A DNA stretch of 64,000 nt, taken from assembly GCA_018003015.1 (NCBI GenBank), contig JAGNEZ010000011.1, positions 1 to 64,000 on the forward strand. Direction: 5' to 3'. Shown here piece after piece: positions 1-8,735 of this stretch. The notes beneath the pieces are model-generated. The model was not told where the DNA came from. It did no database searches and saw nothing but the letters and a program-made list of their open reading frames with translations. How positions within the stretch are numbered: position 1 is the stretch's first letter; each line of letters starts with the position of its first letter. The position numbers and the translations under genes are program-made. This DNA is from Phycisphaerae bacterium. Lineage in GTDB: Bacteria; Planctomycetota; Phycisphaerae; UBA1845; PWPN01.

Positions 1-2
1 CC

Positions 3-77
3 GCCGCCGGATTCGCCAGCACCAACCTCCCCATCCCCTGGCTCGCCAACAAACGACTGGCCTTTACGTTCGGTTGA
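3..77 (+). CDS. 3' end of an unidentified gene (partial)
   Basis: The frame is open from the left edge for 24 codons and closes at a TGA at 75-77. The tail reads as a plausible protein C-terminus (ending LAFTFG). It is too short to assign. It lies in the same frame as the GH20 remnant that follows but is separated from it by two stop codons (75-77 and 93-95), so it could be the end of another gene or part of the same damaged one. Confidence 0.25.
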   Translation, partial: AAGFASTNLPIPWLANKRLAFTFG

Positions 78-95
78 AAAACACCAAAATGTTAG

Positions 96-458
96 TTGGC
101 AGAAGGTCCGTGGGAATCAAGGCTAGACTACTACCAGGGTCCCCCAGAGAAGGAGCCGCTGGCTATCGGAGGCAACCTTCCGCTGAAGAAGGTGTACGAG
201 TACGAGCCGATCCCGAAGGATATGAAGCCGGAGGAGGCCAAGCACATTCTCGGGGCCCAGTGCCAGCTGTGGGCGGAGTACCTGCCGACCACGCGGCAGG
301 TCGAGTACATGGCCTTCCCAAGGGCGGCGGCGATGTCGGAGGTGTTGTGGTCACCGGCTCAGCGGAAGGGCTACGCCGCGTTTCTGGTCCGCCTGGCTGA
401 GGATCTGAAGCGGCTGGATGTCTTGGACTGGAACTACCGGAAGCTGGACAAGGAATAG
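96..458 (+). pseudogene. beta-N-acetylhexosaminidase (GH20), C-terminal remnant
   Basis: The 120 codons match the last part of a GH20 hexosaminidase: DYYQG, EPLAIGG, the 'LPLKKVYEYEPIPKDM' loop, AKHILGAQCQLWAEY and the 'EYMAFPRAAAMSEVLWSP' helix that ends the TIM barrel in this family. A family member is normally 500-700 residues, so the catalytic Asp-Glu pair and the first three quarters of the barrel are absent. A TAG at 93-95 blocks the frame just upstream, and the only start is a TTG at 96 with no ribosome binding site. The fragment cannot be active. Either a deletion or rearrangement removed the 5' part, or the contig is misjoined here. Confidence 0.72.
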
Positions 459-592
459 AGACTCGTCTCGCTCCTTGTCGTGGCCCGAGGGAACGGACTC
501 CTACCTGTAGGGTGTTTACCGGCTTTTGTCCGCCTTTCTGCTGACGATTCTTCACATTCCCTTAAGGTACGCTGCCCTATGCTCAGCGGAGT

Positions 593-616
593 CTCCCGCG
601 GCAAGCCTTGCGGGAG
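593..616 (+). terminator. hairpin downstream of the GH20 remnant
   Basis: CTCCCGC (593-599) pairs with GCGGGAG (610-616) around a 10-nt loop. No U-tract follows, so a role as a terminator or a leader structure of the next gene is only a possibility. The rest of 459-710 shows no gene. Confidence 0.25.
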
Positions 617-710
617 GCCTGGTGGTCGTAGTCGATGGCGAGGGTGTCTGCGGTGTCCCTGGGGTCTTGAGGATGAGGGGCAGTGCCGGCGGTTGAGGCG
701 AGATCGTAGC

Positions 711-2372
711 ATGGGAACCCTGGCGGTCGTTCCGATTTTCATGAGTGCTGGTGCCGCGGTCATGCCCGCGGTCGTTGCGGCGGTGACGAGCGTGGTGGCC
801 ATCGCGGTGAGGCCGCGTGAGTTGCTGCGGCTCTGTCGGCGGCGGCCGGCGGCCGTCGGGGCGTCGTTGGGTGTGATTGCGTTGGGGGTGGTGGCCGCCA
901 GCTGGTGGCGGACGTCCGACACGCGGGCTGCCACATCGGGGCGCGGGGAGACTCGGGCGGGGCATTATGACTGGGCCCGTGTTGCGGAGGACATCATCGC
1001 GAGGGAGGGCGCCGCCGGGGCACTCACGGCTCGCGCGGTCGCCGGGTCGCCGACGGCGGTTGCCGTCCAAGCAACGGGGGTTTCGCAAGGAGGGGGCGGC
1101 TCCTCGGTGGGTGCCGTTTCCCTGTCGAGCCATGGGAGCGCGGGTATTCCTCTGATTTTGGGGCGTGATGCCTCGCGATGCAGCTACGGGACGGGTCCGT
1201 CGCCTGTGCGGCTGAGCACGTTCTGGCGTTATGTGCCAGAGGAGACGATGTTCCTTTCCGCGCCCCTGGTGGTGGGCAATCGGGTCTTCACTGCCGGGTG
1301 CCAGAGTGACCTGGGCGGGTACACCGGTCTGCTCGCGTGCCTGGACGCCGAGACCGGCAAGCCGATCTGGGAGGTGACGCGGAAGGGCGATGACGTGTTG
1401 CGGCCGTTCTTCAGTTCGCCGGCATTGACTCAGGATGGCAGGTACCTGGTGATTGGGCAGGGTCTGCACGCGGATCGCGAGTGCTCGCTGCTTTGCTTTG
1501 AAGCTGTGACCGGGAAGCTCCACTGGGAAGTGAAGACCGCGCTTCACATTGAGTCTTCCCCCGCGATTCATGGTGACATGGCCGTGGTGGGAGCCGGGGC
1601 GATCGAGGGTCGTGACGGCCAGCCCACGGGTGACCCTGGTTTTGTGTTAGCGGTGCGTATCTCCGACGGCAGAGAGCTGTGGCGTCAAGTGGTCAACGAT
1701 CCCGAGAGTGCGCCGGCGATCGATGAGAACGGCGCGGTGTACATCGGGAGCGGATTCAACGGCTCGGCCGTGGTGGCGCTGCGTAGCGAGCCGGAGGAGC
1801 AGTTGCGGGCCGGCAAGTTTGATCGGATTCTGTGGCGTACGGCGGTTGCTCATCCGGTCGTGAGTGCCATTGCCCTGGCCGGCGACCTGGTGATTGCGGG
1901 CGGGGGCAACAGCGACGCGGTTCATTCGAACCGGAATGCGGAGGGCATGGTGGTTGCGTTGGACCGGAAGACGGGCCGGATTCGCTGGCAGACGTTGTTT
2001 GAGGACTCGGTACTGGGGGGTTCTGCCTGTCGTGAGGACCGGCTGGTGTGTCCGGTCCGTACAGGCGAGGTGGCGGCGCTGTCGCTGCAGGATGGTCGGG
2101 TTCTGTGGCGTACGGCGATCAGCAGGCAGGCCCCGGTGATTGCGGCGTGCGCGTTCACCGGGCAGCGGGTTTACGCGGTGAGCAGTGACGGATACCTGGC
2201 GGTTGTGGATTCCCAGGATGGGCAGGTTCTGGAGCGAGTCTACTTGAACGACCAGGCCAGACCGGGCACCGGCCTGGCGATGTGTTCGCCGCAGGTTTCC
2301 GGAGGGCGGGTGATTGCGGGAAGCGAGACTGGGGGGCTGCATTGCCTGGTTGGCTCGGAGGGCAATGAATGA
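711..2372 (+). CDS. membrane-anchored PQQ-like beta-propeller protein
   Basis: A 553-residue protein read from the ATG at 711; the frame is open back to 480, but the upstream codons look non-coding. Two hydrophobic segments (about residues 5-30 and 45-65) anchor it in the inner membrane. A BamB/PQQ-type propeller follows, visible as repeats ending in a Gly-x-x-x-Trp pattern: AETGKPIWEV, AVTGKLHWEV, ISDGRELWRQ, RKTGRIRWQT, LQDGRVLWRT and SQDGQVLERV. Such propellers usually serve as scaffolds for protein-protein contact; no PQQ-dehydrogenase catalytic residues are visible. The stop codon overlaps the next start as ATGA (2369-2372), so it is translationally coupled to the phosphotransferase-EMC3 fusion and probably works with it. 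The start is uncertain because the ribosome binding site is weak. Confidence 0.8.
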   Translation: MGTLAVVPIFMSAGAAVMPAVVAAVTSVVAIAVRPRELLRLCRRRPAAVGASLGVIALGVVAASWWRTSDTRAATSGRGETRAGHYDWARVAEDIIAREGAAGALTARAVAGSPTAVAVQATGVSQGGGGSSVGAVSLSSHGSAGIPLILGRDASRCSYGTGPSPVRLSTFWRYVPEETMFLSAPLVVGNRVFTAGCQSDLGGYTGLLACLDAETGKPIWEVTRKGDDVLRPFFSSPALTQDGRYLVIGQGLHADRECSLLCFEAVTGKLHWEVKTALHIESSPAIHGDMAVVGAGAIEGRDGQPTGDPGFVLAVRISDGRELWRQVVNDPESAPAIDENGAVYIGSGFNGSAVVALRSEPEEQLRAGKFDRILWRTAVAHPVVSAIALAGDLVIAGGGNSDAVHSNRNAEGMVVALDRKTGRIRWQTLFEDSVLGGSACREDRLVCPVRTGEVAALSLQDGRVLWRTAISRQAPVIAACAFTGQRVYAVSSDGYLAVVDSQDGQVLERVYLNDQARPGTGLAMCSPQVSGGRVIAGSETGGLHCLVGSEGNE

Positions 2373-5300
2373 ACTCGGCATCGGCCTACGTTGAGGACTT
2401 ATCCGAATGCCGCGACGCGTCGCAGGTGGGAGGCAAGGCGGCGAGTCTTGGTCGGCTGGTCCGAGCGGGGTTCCCGGTTCCCGGCGGGTTCGTCATCAAC
2501 ACCCGGGCGTTTGAGGTTGCCAGAGGCCGATCGCTGCCGGCGGGCGTGCCGGCCGGGTTGCCGGACGAGGTCGCGGAGGAGATACGACAGGGGTACCGGG
2601 GGATGGGTAGCGGGCTGGTGGCGGTCCGATCGTCGGCCACGGCGGAGGATACGCCGACCGCCTCCATGGCCGGGCAGTACGAGACCTTCCTGAACGTGGA
2701 GGGTGAGGCTCAACTACTCCAGGCGGTGCGGGAGTGCTGGGCGGGTCTGGATACTCCCCGGGTTCGGGCCTATCTATACGAGCAGGGTATCGATCCTGCG
2801 CACGTGTCGATGGCGATCATCGTTCAGCGTCTGATTCCCGCAGACGCGGCGGGGGTGCTTTTTACCGCCAATCCCCACTTTAACGGCAACCGCGAGATGC
2901 TGGTTGAGGCGAGCTGGGGGCTGGGCGAGTCGGTTGTTTCCGGACGGGTGCAGCCGGATGTTCTCCGACTGGAGTATGAATCGGGACATGTTCTGGGCGC
3001 GACGATTTCCGACAAACAGGTGTACCTTGCCGCCGGGGGGAGTGGCGAACAGCCGGTCGACGAGGCGCGGCGCAAGACGGCCTGCCTGAATGGGCGGGAC
3101 ATTCAGCGGCTGTGGCGGTTGGGCAGGCGTCTGGCGGAGCATCTTGGCTCGCCCCAGGATGTGGAATGGGCGATCCATGGTGGCGAGCTGTATGTGCTGC
3201 AGGCTCGCCCGATCACGACGCTGCGGGCTGCCGAGGGGCATGAAGCGGTGCTGATGGTGGTGCGTCAGCGGTTGAACCAGGAGCTGTCGGCGGGGCGTGG
3301 TCCGTGGGTGCTGCACAATCTGGCTGAGACGTTGCCCCATCCGACGCCGTTGACCTGGAGCGTCATCCGGCGATTCATGTCCGGGTCCGGCGGTTTTGGT
3401 GCCATGTACCGGCAGGCTGGCTTTCGGCCTTCGCCGGTCGTGGATCGCGAAGGGTTTCTGGAACTTATTGCCGGTCGAGTGTACATGGACGTATCGCGTG
3501 CCCCGGAGATGTTCTTTGAGGGGTTTCCTTTCGCATACGACCTGGAAGCGCTCCGCCGAAGCCCGGATGCATCGCAGACGCCGCCGACCTTGCCGCGAGG
3601 TTCGTTCTCATCACGTATGGTTGCCCGGCGGCGCCTGGCGGCGGTGCAGAGGAATCTGTATGCCCTGTCCGCGGATTTCGATCGTCAGCTTTGCCGCAAC
3701 ATGTGTCCGCGTCTGGCGTGCTATGTCGACCTGGCCAAGCAGATCGACTTGCGGCTGGTCTCCGCCGATCGTCTGATCGGTCTATGGCAGGAGCACGAGA
3801 GACAGGTTCTGGATACTTTCGGTCCGCACTCGCTGATGCCGAGTCTGATCTGCGAGATGGCCATGGCGGAGCTTCGGGAGTTTCTCCAGGAGTGCTTCTG
3901 GGAGGAGGACGCTGATGATCTGGCCGGGGTCATCTCGGCCGGTGGTTCGCTGAACCGGACGCTGACTGCTGACCTCGAGTTGTATGAAGTGGGGAGGGGT
4001 TTCCGCCCGTTGGAGAGGTGGATGGCTGATCACGGTCATCGGGCGGTAGGGGAATTCGATCTGGCGGCTCCGCGCCGGCGAGAGCAGCCGACGGCCGTCA
4101 GCGATCTGGCGGCCCGCTTGGCCGCCGGCGTTGGACCGCTGGATCGACACCGTCGCACCGTTGGGGAGGTGGAGTGCCGGATCGAGTCGCTCCGTGCCCG
4201 GCTGTCGGGCCGCGATCGCAGGGAGTTCGATCGTCGTCTGGATCTTGTCCGCCGGTACATGGCCTTTCGCGAGGACGGCAAGGATTTCCTGATGCTGGGC
4301 TACGATTTGCTGCGTGACCTGGCTCTCGAGGCGGGGCGACGGCTGAACGTCGGCGAGGATGTCTTTTACCTGACGCGGGAGGAGCTCTTCGACGCGCTGG
4401 GTGTCGGATCCGCACCGCGTCGAGTGATCGATCAACGGAAGGCCGAGTACGAGGCTGAGATCCGGATCGACCTGCCGCGGGTGATCGAGGGTGCGATGAT
4501 CGAGGTCCTGGGTGAGACGGCGGTAACGGAGGCGCACCCCGGCGGCTACCAGGCCTTTGGGATTTCGTCGGGCGAGGCTGTGGGGCCGGCGAGGATTCTC
4601 CAGTCGCCTGGGGAGAGGTCGGATCTCGGTCGCGGCTACGTCCTGGTTTGCCCGAGCACGGATCCGTCCTGGACGCCGCTGTTCATCAACGCCGCGGGAC
4701 TGGTGCTGGAACGTGGCGGCACCTTGTCGCACGGGGCGGTGGTGGCTCGTGAGATGGGGTTGCCGGCCGTTGTCCTGCCTGATGCCACGCGGTTGTTTGC
4801 GGAGGGCGAGGTACTTCGCGTGGACGGCCGCCGCGGGCGGGTTGTCCGGGAGGGGGAGACGCCGTCTGGGGTGTCGGTGTCGGCGAGCTGCGATTTGTCT
4901 GACGGTTCGGGCGGGTGCGATCGAGGGTCGCCCGGCCCGGACGACGTGTGCGTCTTGGCGGACGCGGTTCCGCCGCCGTCTGGCAGGAAGGACCGCAGGG
5001 CGGCGAGGATGCGAAACGTCCTGGCCCTCGCGTGGATGGTTTTTCTGCTGGGTTTTTTCCTTCTGCCCGAGGCCTGGGTTCATCAGCCATCGTTGGCGGC
5101 CATGGATTGGGTGTTGTGGCCGATTGTCCGGTCCTTGGGCAAGCCCGCGGTCGTGGTGGTGGTTGCTGTCGGCCTGGCGTTGCTGACGCTCCTACTCCAG
5201 AAGTATTTAACCGACAACGAACGTCTTTTGGAGGCAAAGCGTCGAGCCGCGGTTCTGAGGAGTCAGGCTGACGATCTGCCCGAGGGCTCGCCGAGGCGCC

Positions 5301-6100
5301 GAACACTGACCCGGTTGGCGGCGGGGGTCCAGTATCGCACGCTGACGGCCGCGCTGGTTCCGGTAGGCGTCTTGCTGGGCCCCATGGTCATGCCGTTCAT
5401 CTGGTTCAAGGATCGCGTGGATCCGGCGGCCGGCAATCCGCCAGCGGGTTCGCCGGTGCAGGTGGTTGCGATGGTTGACGGGGACTGGTTGGATCCGGTT
5501 CGGATCGAGACGCCGCCGGCGATTCAGGTGGACGACCGCACGCCGTCGACGCGGACTCTGCCGCCGCTGCGCGAGACGTTGGAGCGACTGCTGACCCTGT
5601 ACCGCCAGCGGCAGGATGAGTCCGCGGAGCCGTGGGAACTGAAGGTGGGGCCGGATGTAGCGCCTGCGCAGGCGGCCAAGGACCTGCAGGCTTATCTCGA
5701 GGCGGGCCTGCCGCCGCGAGGCATGACCTGGATGATTCGCCCGCCGGCGGACCTGGACGGTCGATTCCCGGTGACGGTGGCGACCGGGGGTCATCGTCCG
5801 GTGACGATCCACGCGGTGGTTGGCGACCGGTGTGCCCCCGCTCCCTCGCGGGTGACGGGTCACCGGGGCTCGCCGGTGCGGGAGCTGCGTGTGGTCTACC
5901 CGCGGTCCAAGCAAGCGCCCTGTTTCTGGCGGCCTTTCGCGGCGTTTGGGTCTCGGTCGCGGGATGCTGCCGTGGCGGGTGAGGGCAGCCGGGCGGTTGT
6001 CGGGAGGCTGGCGGCGGTCGACGTTGGTTGGCTATGGTTGTACATCATGGTCTATCTGCCGACGTTGCTGACGGCTCGGGGGGTGATGAAGGTCGCGTGA
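2369..6100 (+). CDS. PEP-synthase/rifampicin-phosphotransferase-like enzyme fused to an EMC3/DUF106-like membrane domain
   Basis: 1243 residues. Residues 1-290 form the PEP/pyruvate-binding ATP-grasp domain (VGGKAASLGRLVRAGFPVP near residue 20; RSSATAEDTPTASMAGQYET). A central helical domain covers about 300-700. The phosphohistidine domain carries GGTLSHGAVVAREMG with the catalytic His near residue 788. The PEP-binding TIM barrel of true PEP synthase is missing, so the order matches rifampicin phosphotransferase. From about residue 875 the protein becomes a membrane protein: hydrophobic segments near 880-900, 915-940 and 990-1015, the second followed by a charged helix (LTDNERLLEAKRRAAVLRSQ). 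After a polar insert of about 190 residues comes a last segment, GWLWLYIMVYLPTLLTARGV. That pattern is typical of DUF106/EMC3/TMCO1 proteins, which are distant YidC/Oxa1 relatives. The fold calls are firm; substrate and physiological role are unknown. Confidence 0.82.
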   Translation: MNSASAYVEDLSECRDASQVGGKAASLGRLVRAGFPVPGGFVINTRAFEVARGRSLPAGVPAGLPDEVAEEIRQGYRGMGSGLVAVRSSATAEDTPTASMAGQYETFLNVEGEAQLLQAVRECWAGLDTPRVRAYLYEQGIDPAHVSMAIIVQRLIPADAAGVLFTANPHFNGNREMLVEASWGLGESVVSGRVQPDVLRLEYESGHVLGATISDKQVYLAAGGSGEQPVDEARRKTACLNGRDIQRLWRLGRRLAEHLGSPQDVEWAIHGGELYVLQARPITTLRAAEGHEAVLMVVRQRLNQELSAGRGPWVLHNLAETLPHPTPLTWSVIRRFMSGSGGFGAMYRQAGFRPSPVVDREGFLELIAGRVYMDVSRAPEMFFEGFPFAYDLEALRRSPDASQTPPTLPRGSFSSRMVARRRLAAVQRNLYALSADFDRQLCRNMCPRLACYVDLAKQIDLRLVSADRLIGLWQEHERQVLDTFGPHSLMPSLICEMAMAELREFLQECFWEEDADDLAGVISAGGSLNRTLTADLELYEVGRGFRPLERWMADHGHRAVGEFDLAAPRRREQPTAVSDLAARLAAGVGPLDRHRRTVGEVECRIESLRARLSGRDRREFDRRLDLVRRYMAFREDGKDFLMLGYDLLRDLALEAGRRLNVGEDVFYLTREELFDALGVGSAPRRVIDQRKAEYEAEIRIDLPRVIEGAMIEVLGETAVTEAHPGGYQAFGISSGEAVGPARILQSPGERSDLGRGYVLVCPSTDPSWTPLFINAAGLVLERGGTLSHGAVVAREMGLPAVVLPDATRLFAEGEVLRVDGRRGRVVREGETPSGVSVSASCDLSDGSGGCDRGSPGPDDVCVLADAVPPPSGRKDRRAARMRNVLALAWMVFLLGFFLLPEAWVHQPSLAAMDWVLWPIVRSLGKPAVVVVVAVGLALLTLLLQKYLTDNERLLEAKRRAAVLRSQADDLPEGSPRRRTLTRLAAGVQYRTLTAALVPVGVLLGPMVMPFIWFKDRVDPAAGNPPAGSPVQVVAMVDGDWLDPVRIETPPAIQVDDRTPSTRTLPPLRETLERLLTLYRQRQDESAEPWELKVGPDVAPAQAAKDLQAYLEAGLPPRGMTWMIRPPADLDGRFPVTVATGGHRPVTIHAVVGDRCAPAPSRVTGHRGSPVRELRVVYPRSKQAPCFWRPFAAFGSRSRDAAVAGEGSRAVVGRLAAVDVGWLWLYIMVYLPTLLTARGVMKVA

Positions 6101-6175
6101 TGGCGGGTCATGGCGGCCCCGAGGCGGTACACTGGTGTTCGAACGGATACGGATGATGCTGTTGAGGGGTGTCCG

Positions 6176-6829
6176 ATGAGGCTGCTGGTGATTGAGGACG
6201 AGCCGGATCTGCTGGAGGTGTTGGCTCAATCGCTCCGCGAGGCCGGATATGCGGTGGACGAGGCGTCCGACGGGCCGACCGGTTTGTACAAGGCGGCGGG
6301 CGCGGACTACGATGCGGTCGTTCTCGATCTGATGTTGCCGGGCATGAGCGGGTGGGATCTGCTCCGTGAACTGAGGAAGACGAAGGCAACGCCGGTTCTC
6401 ATTCTGACCGCACGCGATACTATCCCCGATCGAGTGAAGGGTCTCGATGCCGGGGGCGATGACTACCTGACCAAGCCGTTCGAGTTGCCGGAGCTGCAGG
6501 CTCGGCTGCGGGCTCTGATTCGCCGATCGGCGGGTCAGGCCAAGGCCACGCTCGAGGTAGACGACGTCGAGATTGACACGGCCGAGCGTACCGTGCGCAA
6601 GGCGGGGCAGCCGGTTGCTCTCACGCCGAGGGAGTATGCCCTTGTCGAGTTGCTTGCCCTGCACAAAGGGAAGCTGGTGACCCGGACGATGATCTACGAT
6701 CATCTGTTCGACGAGGCCGACGACAGCCTGTCGAACCTGGTGGATGTTCACGTTGCCAACGTCCGGAAGAAGCTGGGCAAGGATTTCATCCTGACCCGGC
6801 GCGGCGAGGGGTACCAGGTCCATGGCTGA
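6176..6829 (+). CDS. OmpR/PhoB-family response regulator
   Basis: 217 residues starting at the ATG at 6176, preceded by GAGGGG at 6163-6168; an earlier in-frame ATG at 6110 lacks a site. The receiver domain has the acidic pair EDE (residues 7-9), the phosphoacceptor Asp51 in VVLDLMLPG, the Thr of LILTARD and the Lys of LTKPFE. The C-terminal half is a winged-helix DNA-binding domain (LTPREYALVELLALH, then DVHVANVRKKLG and a closing TRRGEGYQV wing). The stop overlaps the start of the adjacent sensor kinase by 8 nt, so the two form a two-component pair. It sits 75 nt after the phosphotransferase fusion and may be cotranscribed with it. Confidence 0.95.
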   Translation: MRLLVIEDEPDLLEVLAQSLREAGYAVDEASDGPTGLYKAAGADYDAVVLDLMLPGMSGWDLLRELRKTKATPVLILTARDTIPDRVKGLDAGGDDYLTKPFELPELQARLRALIRRSAGQAKATLEVDDVEIDTAERTVRKAGQPVALTPREYALVELLALHKGKLVTRTMIYDHLFDEADDSLSNLVDVHVANVRKKLGKDFILTRRGEGYQVHG

Positions 6830-8495
6830 GAGCCGGTTGCCAGATCGGGGTTGCCCGCTTGCCGCACCGCGTGGTCAGGGCTCTTTGGGAGTTGGTTTCA
6901 AGTCGATTCGCTGGACGCTGCAACTGTGGCATGCCGGTCTGCTCGCGGTGGTGCTGATGGCGTTTGGCTCGATGTCGTACGTGGGCATTAGTCGGATGCG
7001 GTACCAGGAGGTGGACACCGATTTAGAGCGATCGGTGCAGGGGCTGGTGGTGGGTTTCCGACCGAAGATGCCGGGGCGGCCACCTAGCGAAGTGCCGTCG
7101 GGTGGTTCTCCGATGGACCCAGGTCCGAGCTGGCCGGATGGTGATGCTGGGCCGAAGCCGGAGCCGCCTGACTGGCGTGGCCCGGGCCCGTTGGACCGAT
7201 CGGTGGGCCGGCCGCCGGACGGGCCGCGTGGCCGGGAGCGGTCGTTTCCGCCCTGGCTGGAGTTCGAAGTGCCCGTGGAACTGGATCGACGGGCGGCGAC
7301 CGGCGAGCTCTACTACGTGATCTGGGGTTTCGATGGTCGTGTGCTCAAGTCCTCGGCGAGCGCCGGGGAAGTTCCTGATCCCGGTTCGACGTTGTCGGGT
7401 CCTCCGAAGCCGGAGCCGCCGCAGATACGTCAGCGAGGTGAGGTGCGAGAAGCTTACGTTTTTGGGCCATTTGGTTTGCGTGGCCTGGTTGGTCGTTCGA
7501 TGCGTCCGGATCAAGCGGCCCTGCACCGGCTGGCGTTTCTGCTGGTCGCGGTTGGGGCCGGTGTCCTGGTGATCGGCCTGGCGGGTGGGTGGCTCGTATC
7601 CTTGCGAGCGGTTCGGCCGATCGAAGCGATCACGGCGGTGGCTCAGGAGATCTCGGCCTCGAATCTGTCCAGGCGGATCGATCTGGCCGGGACCCAGAGC
7701 GAGCTGGGGACGCTGGCGGCCGTATTGAATGACACCTTCGCTCGGCTGGAAGCGGCGTTCCAGCAGCAGGTTCGATTCACCGCGGACGCATCGCACGAGT
7801 TGCGTACTCCGTTGGCGGTGATTCACACCCACGCCCAACTGGCCTTGTCGCGGCAGCGATCGGCGGAGGAGTATCGTCGGATGTTCGAGACGTGCCTGAG
7901 AGCCTCCGACCGGATGAAGAATCTGGTGGACTCGCTGCTTCTGTTGGCTCGGGCGGATGCCGGTCGGCTCTCGCTCAACCGTACCGAGCTGGACCTGCGT
8001 GATATCGTCGAGGAGTGTGTCGAGATGGTGTTTCCCCTGGCTGCCAAGAAAGGGGTGACGGTAGAATTGGATCTGGAGTCTGTGGCGCTGCTCGCGGACG
8101 GGACCCGGGTTGCCCAGGTAGCGACCAACCTGTTGACCAACGCGATTCGCTACAACCGCGAGGGGGGGCGGGTGCAGGTCCGCGTTGGTACCAGTGGCAC
8201 TGATGCGGTGCTCAGCGTCACGGATACGGGGGTGGGCATTCCGGCCGAGAGCCAGGCGCACCTGTTCGAGCGGTTTTACCGGGTGGATGCGGCCCGCAAC
8301 CGGGAGGAGGGGGGCAGTGGTCTGGGCCTAGCGATCTGCAAGAGCATTGCCGAGGCTCACGGGGGCACGATCACCTTTCGCAGCGAGGCGGGCAAGGGAG
8401 CGGTTTTCCTGGTACGGCTGCCCCGGAAGGGGGCGGAAGGCGGATGTCCTGCGGACTCCCTTTCGACGGAAAACGGTCCGCCGGCATGTGGGTAG
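6822..8495 (+). CDS. membrane sensor histidine kinase, partner of the preceding regulator
   Basis: 557 residues. TM1 lies near residues 31-52 and TM2 near 235-260, enclosing a periplasmic sensor region rich in Pro and Gly (about 75-145). A HAMP segment follows TM2. The dimerisation domain carries the H-box FTADASHELRTPLAV with His325. The ATPase domain shows the N box (NLLTNAIRYN), the G1 box VTDTGVGIP, FERFYRVDAARN and the G2 box GGSGLGLAICKS. All catalytic motifs are present, in the EnvZ/PhoR-like layout expected for an OmpR-type partner. The ATG at 6822 overlaps the regulator's stop codon. The input signal is not evident. Confidence 0.95.
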   Translation: MAESRLPDRGCPLAAPRGQGSLGVGFKSIRWTLQLWHAGLLAVVLMAFGSMSYVGISRMRYQEVDTDLERSVQGLVVGFRPKMPGRPPSEVPSGGSPMDPGPSWPDGDAGPKPEPPDWRGPGPLDRSVGRPPDGPRGRERSFPPWLEFEVPVELDRRAATGELYYVIWGFDGRVLKSSASAGEVPDPGSTLSGPPKPEPPQIRQRGEVREAYVFGPFGLRGLVGRSMRPDQAALHRLAFLLVAVGAGVLVIGLAGGWLVSLRAVRPIEAITAVAQEISASNLSRRIDLAGTQSELGTLAAVLNDTFARLEAAFQQQVRFTADASHELRTPLAVIHTHAQLALSRQRSAEEYRRMFETCLRASDRMKNLVDSLLLLARADAGRLSLNRTELDLRDIVEECVEMVFPLAAKKGVTVELDLESVALLADGTRVAQVATNLLTNAIRYNREGGRVQVRVGTSGTDAVLSVTDTGVGIPAESQAHLFERFYRVDAARNREEGGSGLGLAICKSIAEAHGGTITFRSEAGKGAVFLVRLPRKGAEGGCPADSLSTENGPPACG

Positions 8496-8540
8496 CGGGG
8501 CGCGTAGCCTGAACTGGCGGAGTCATCTTCTTCATCTTAT

Positions 8541-8567
8541 CTTCAGGTGGGGGTTGTTAACCTGAAG
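8541..8567 (+). terminator. hairpin after the two-component operon
   Basis: CTTCAGGT (8541-8548) pairs perfectly with ACCTGAAG (8560-8567) across an 11-nt loop, 45 nt after the kinase stop. There is no clear U-tract. It separates the two-component operon from the glycine-rich cluster; the remainder of 8496-8735 shows nothing else. Confidence 0.4.
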
Positions 8568-8735
8568 GAGGGTGATGTCTGATCTTGGATTTTGCCCCTC
8601 GGTTGCCGATGGTGAAGGGTCAGTCACGGGGCGGTTGGCCTGGCCGGCTGCCAGGCTGGTTTTGGTGAGAGGGCGGCGGCTCGCGTGGCGTTCGATGAGG
8701 GCCATGGTCTGCCTGATCACGAAAGGAGAAGGCCG

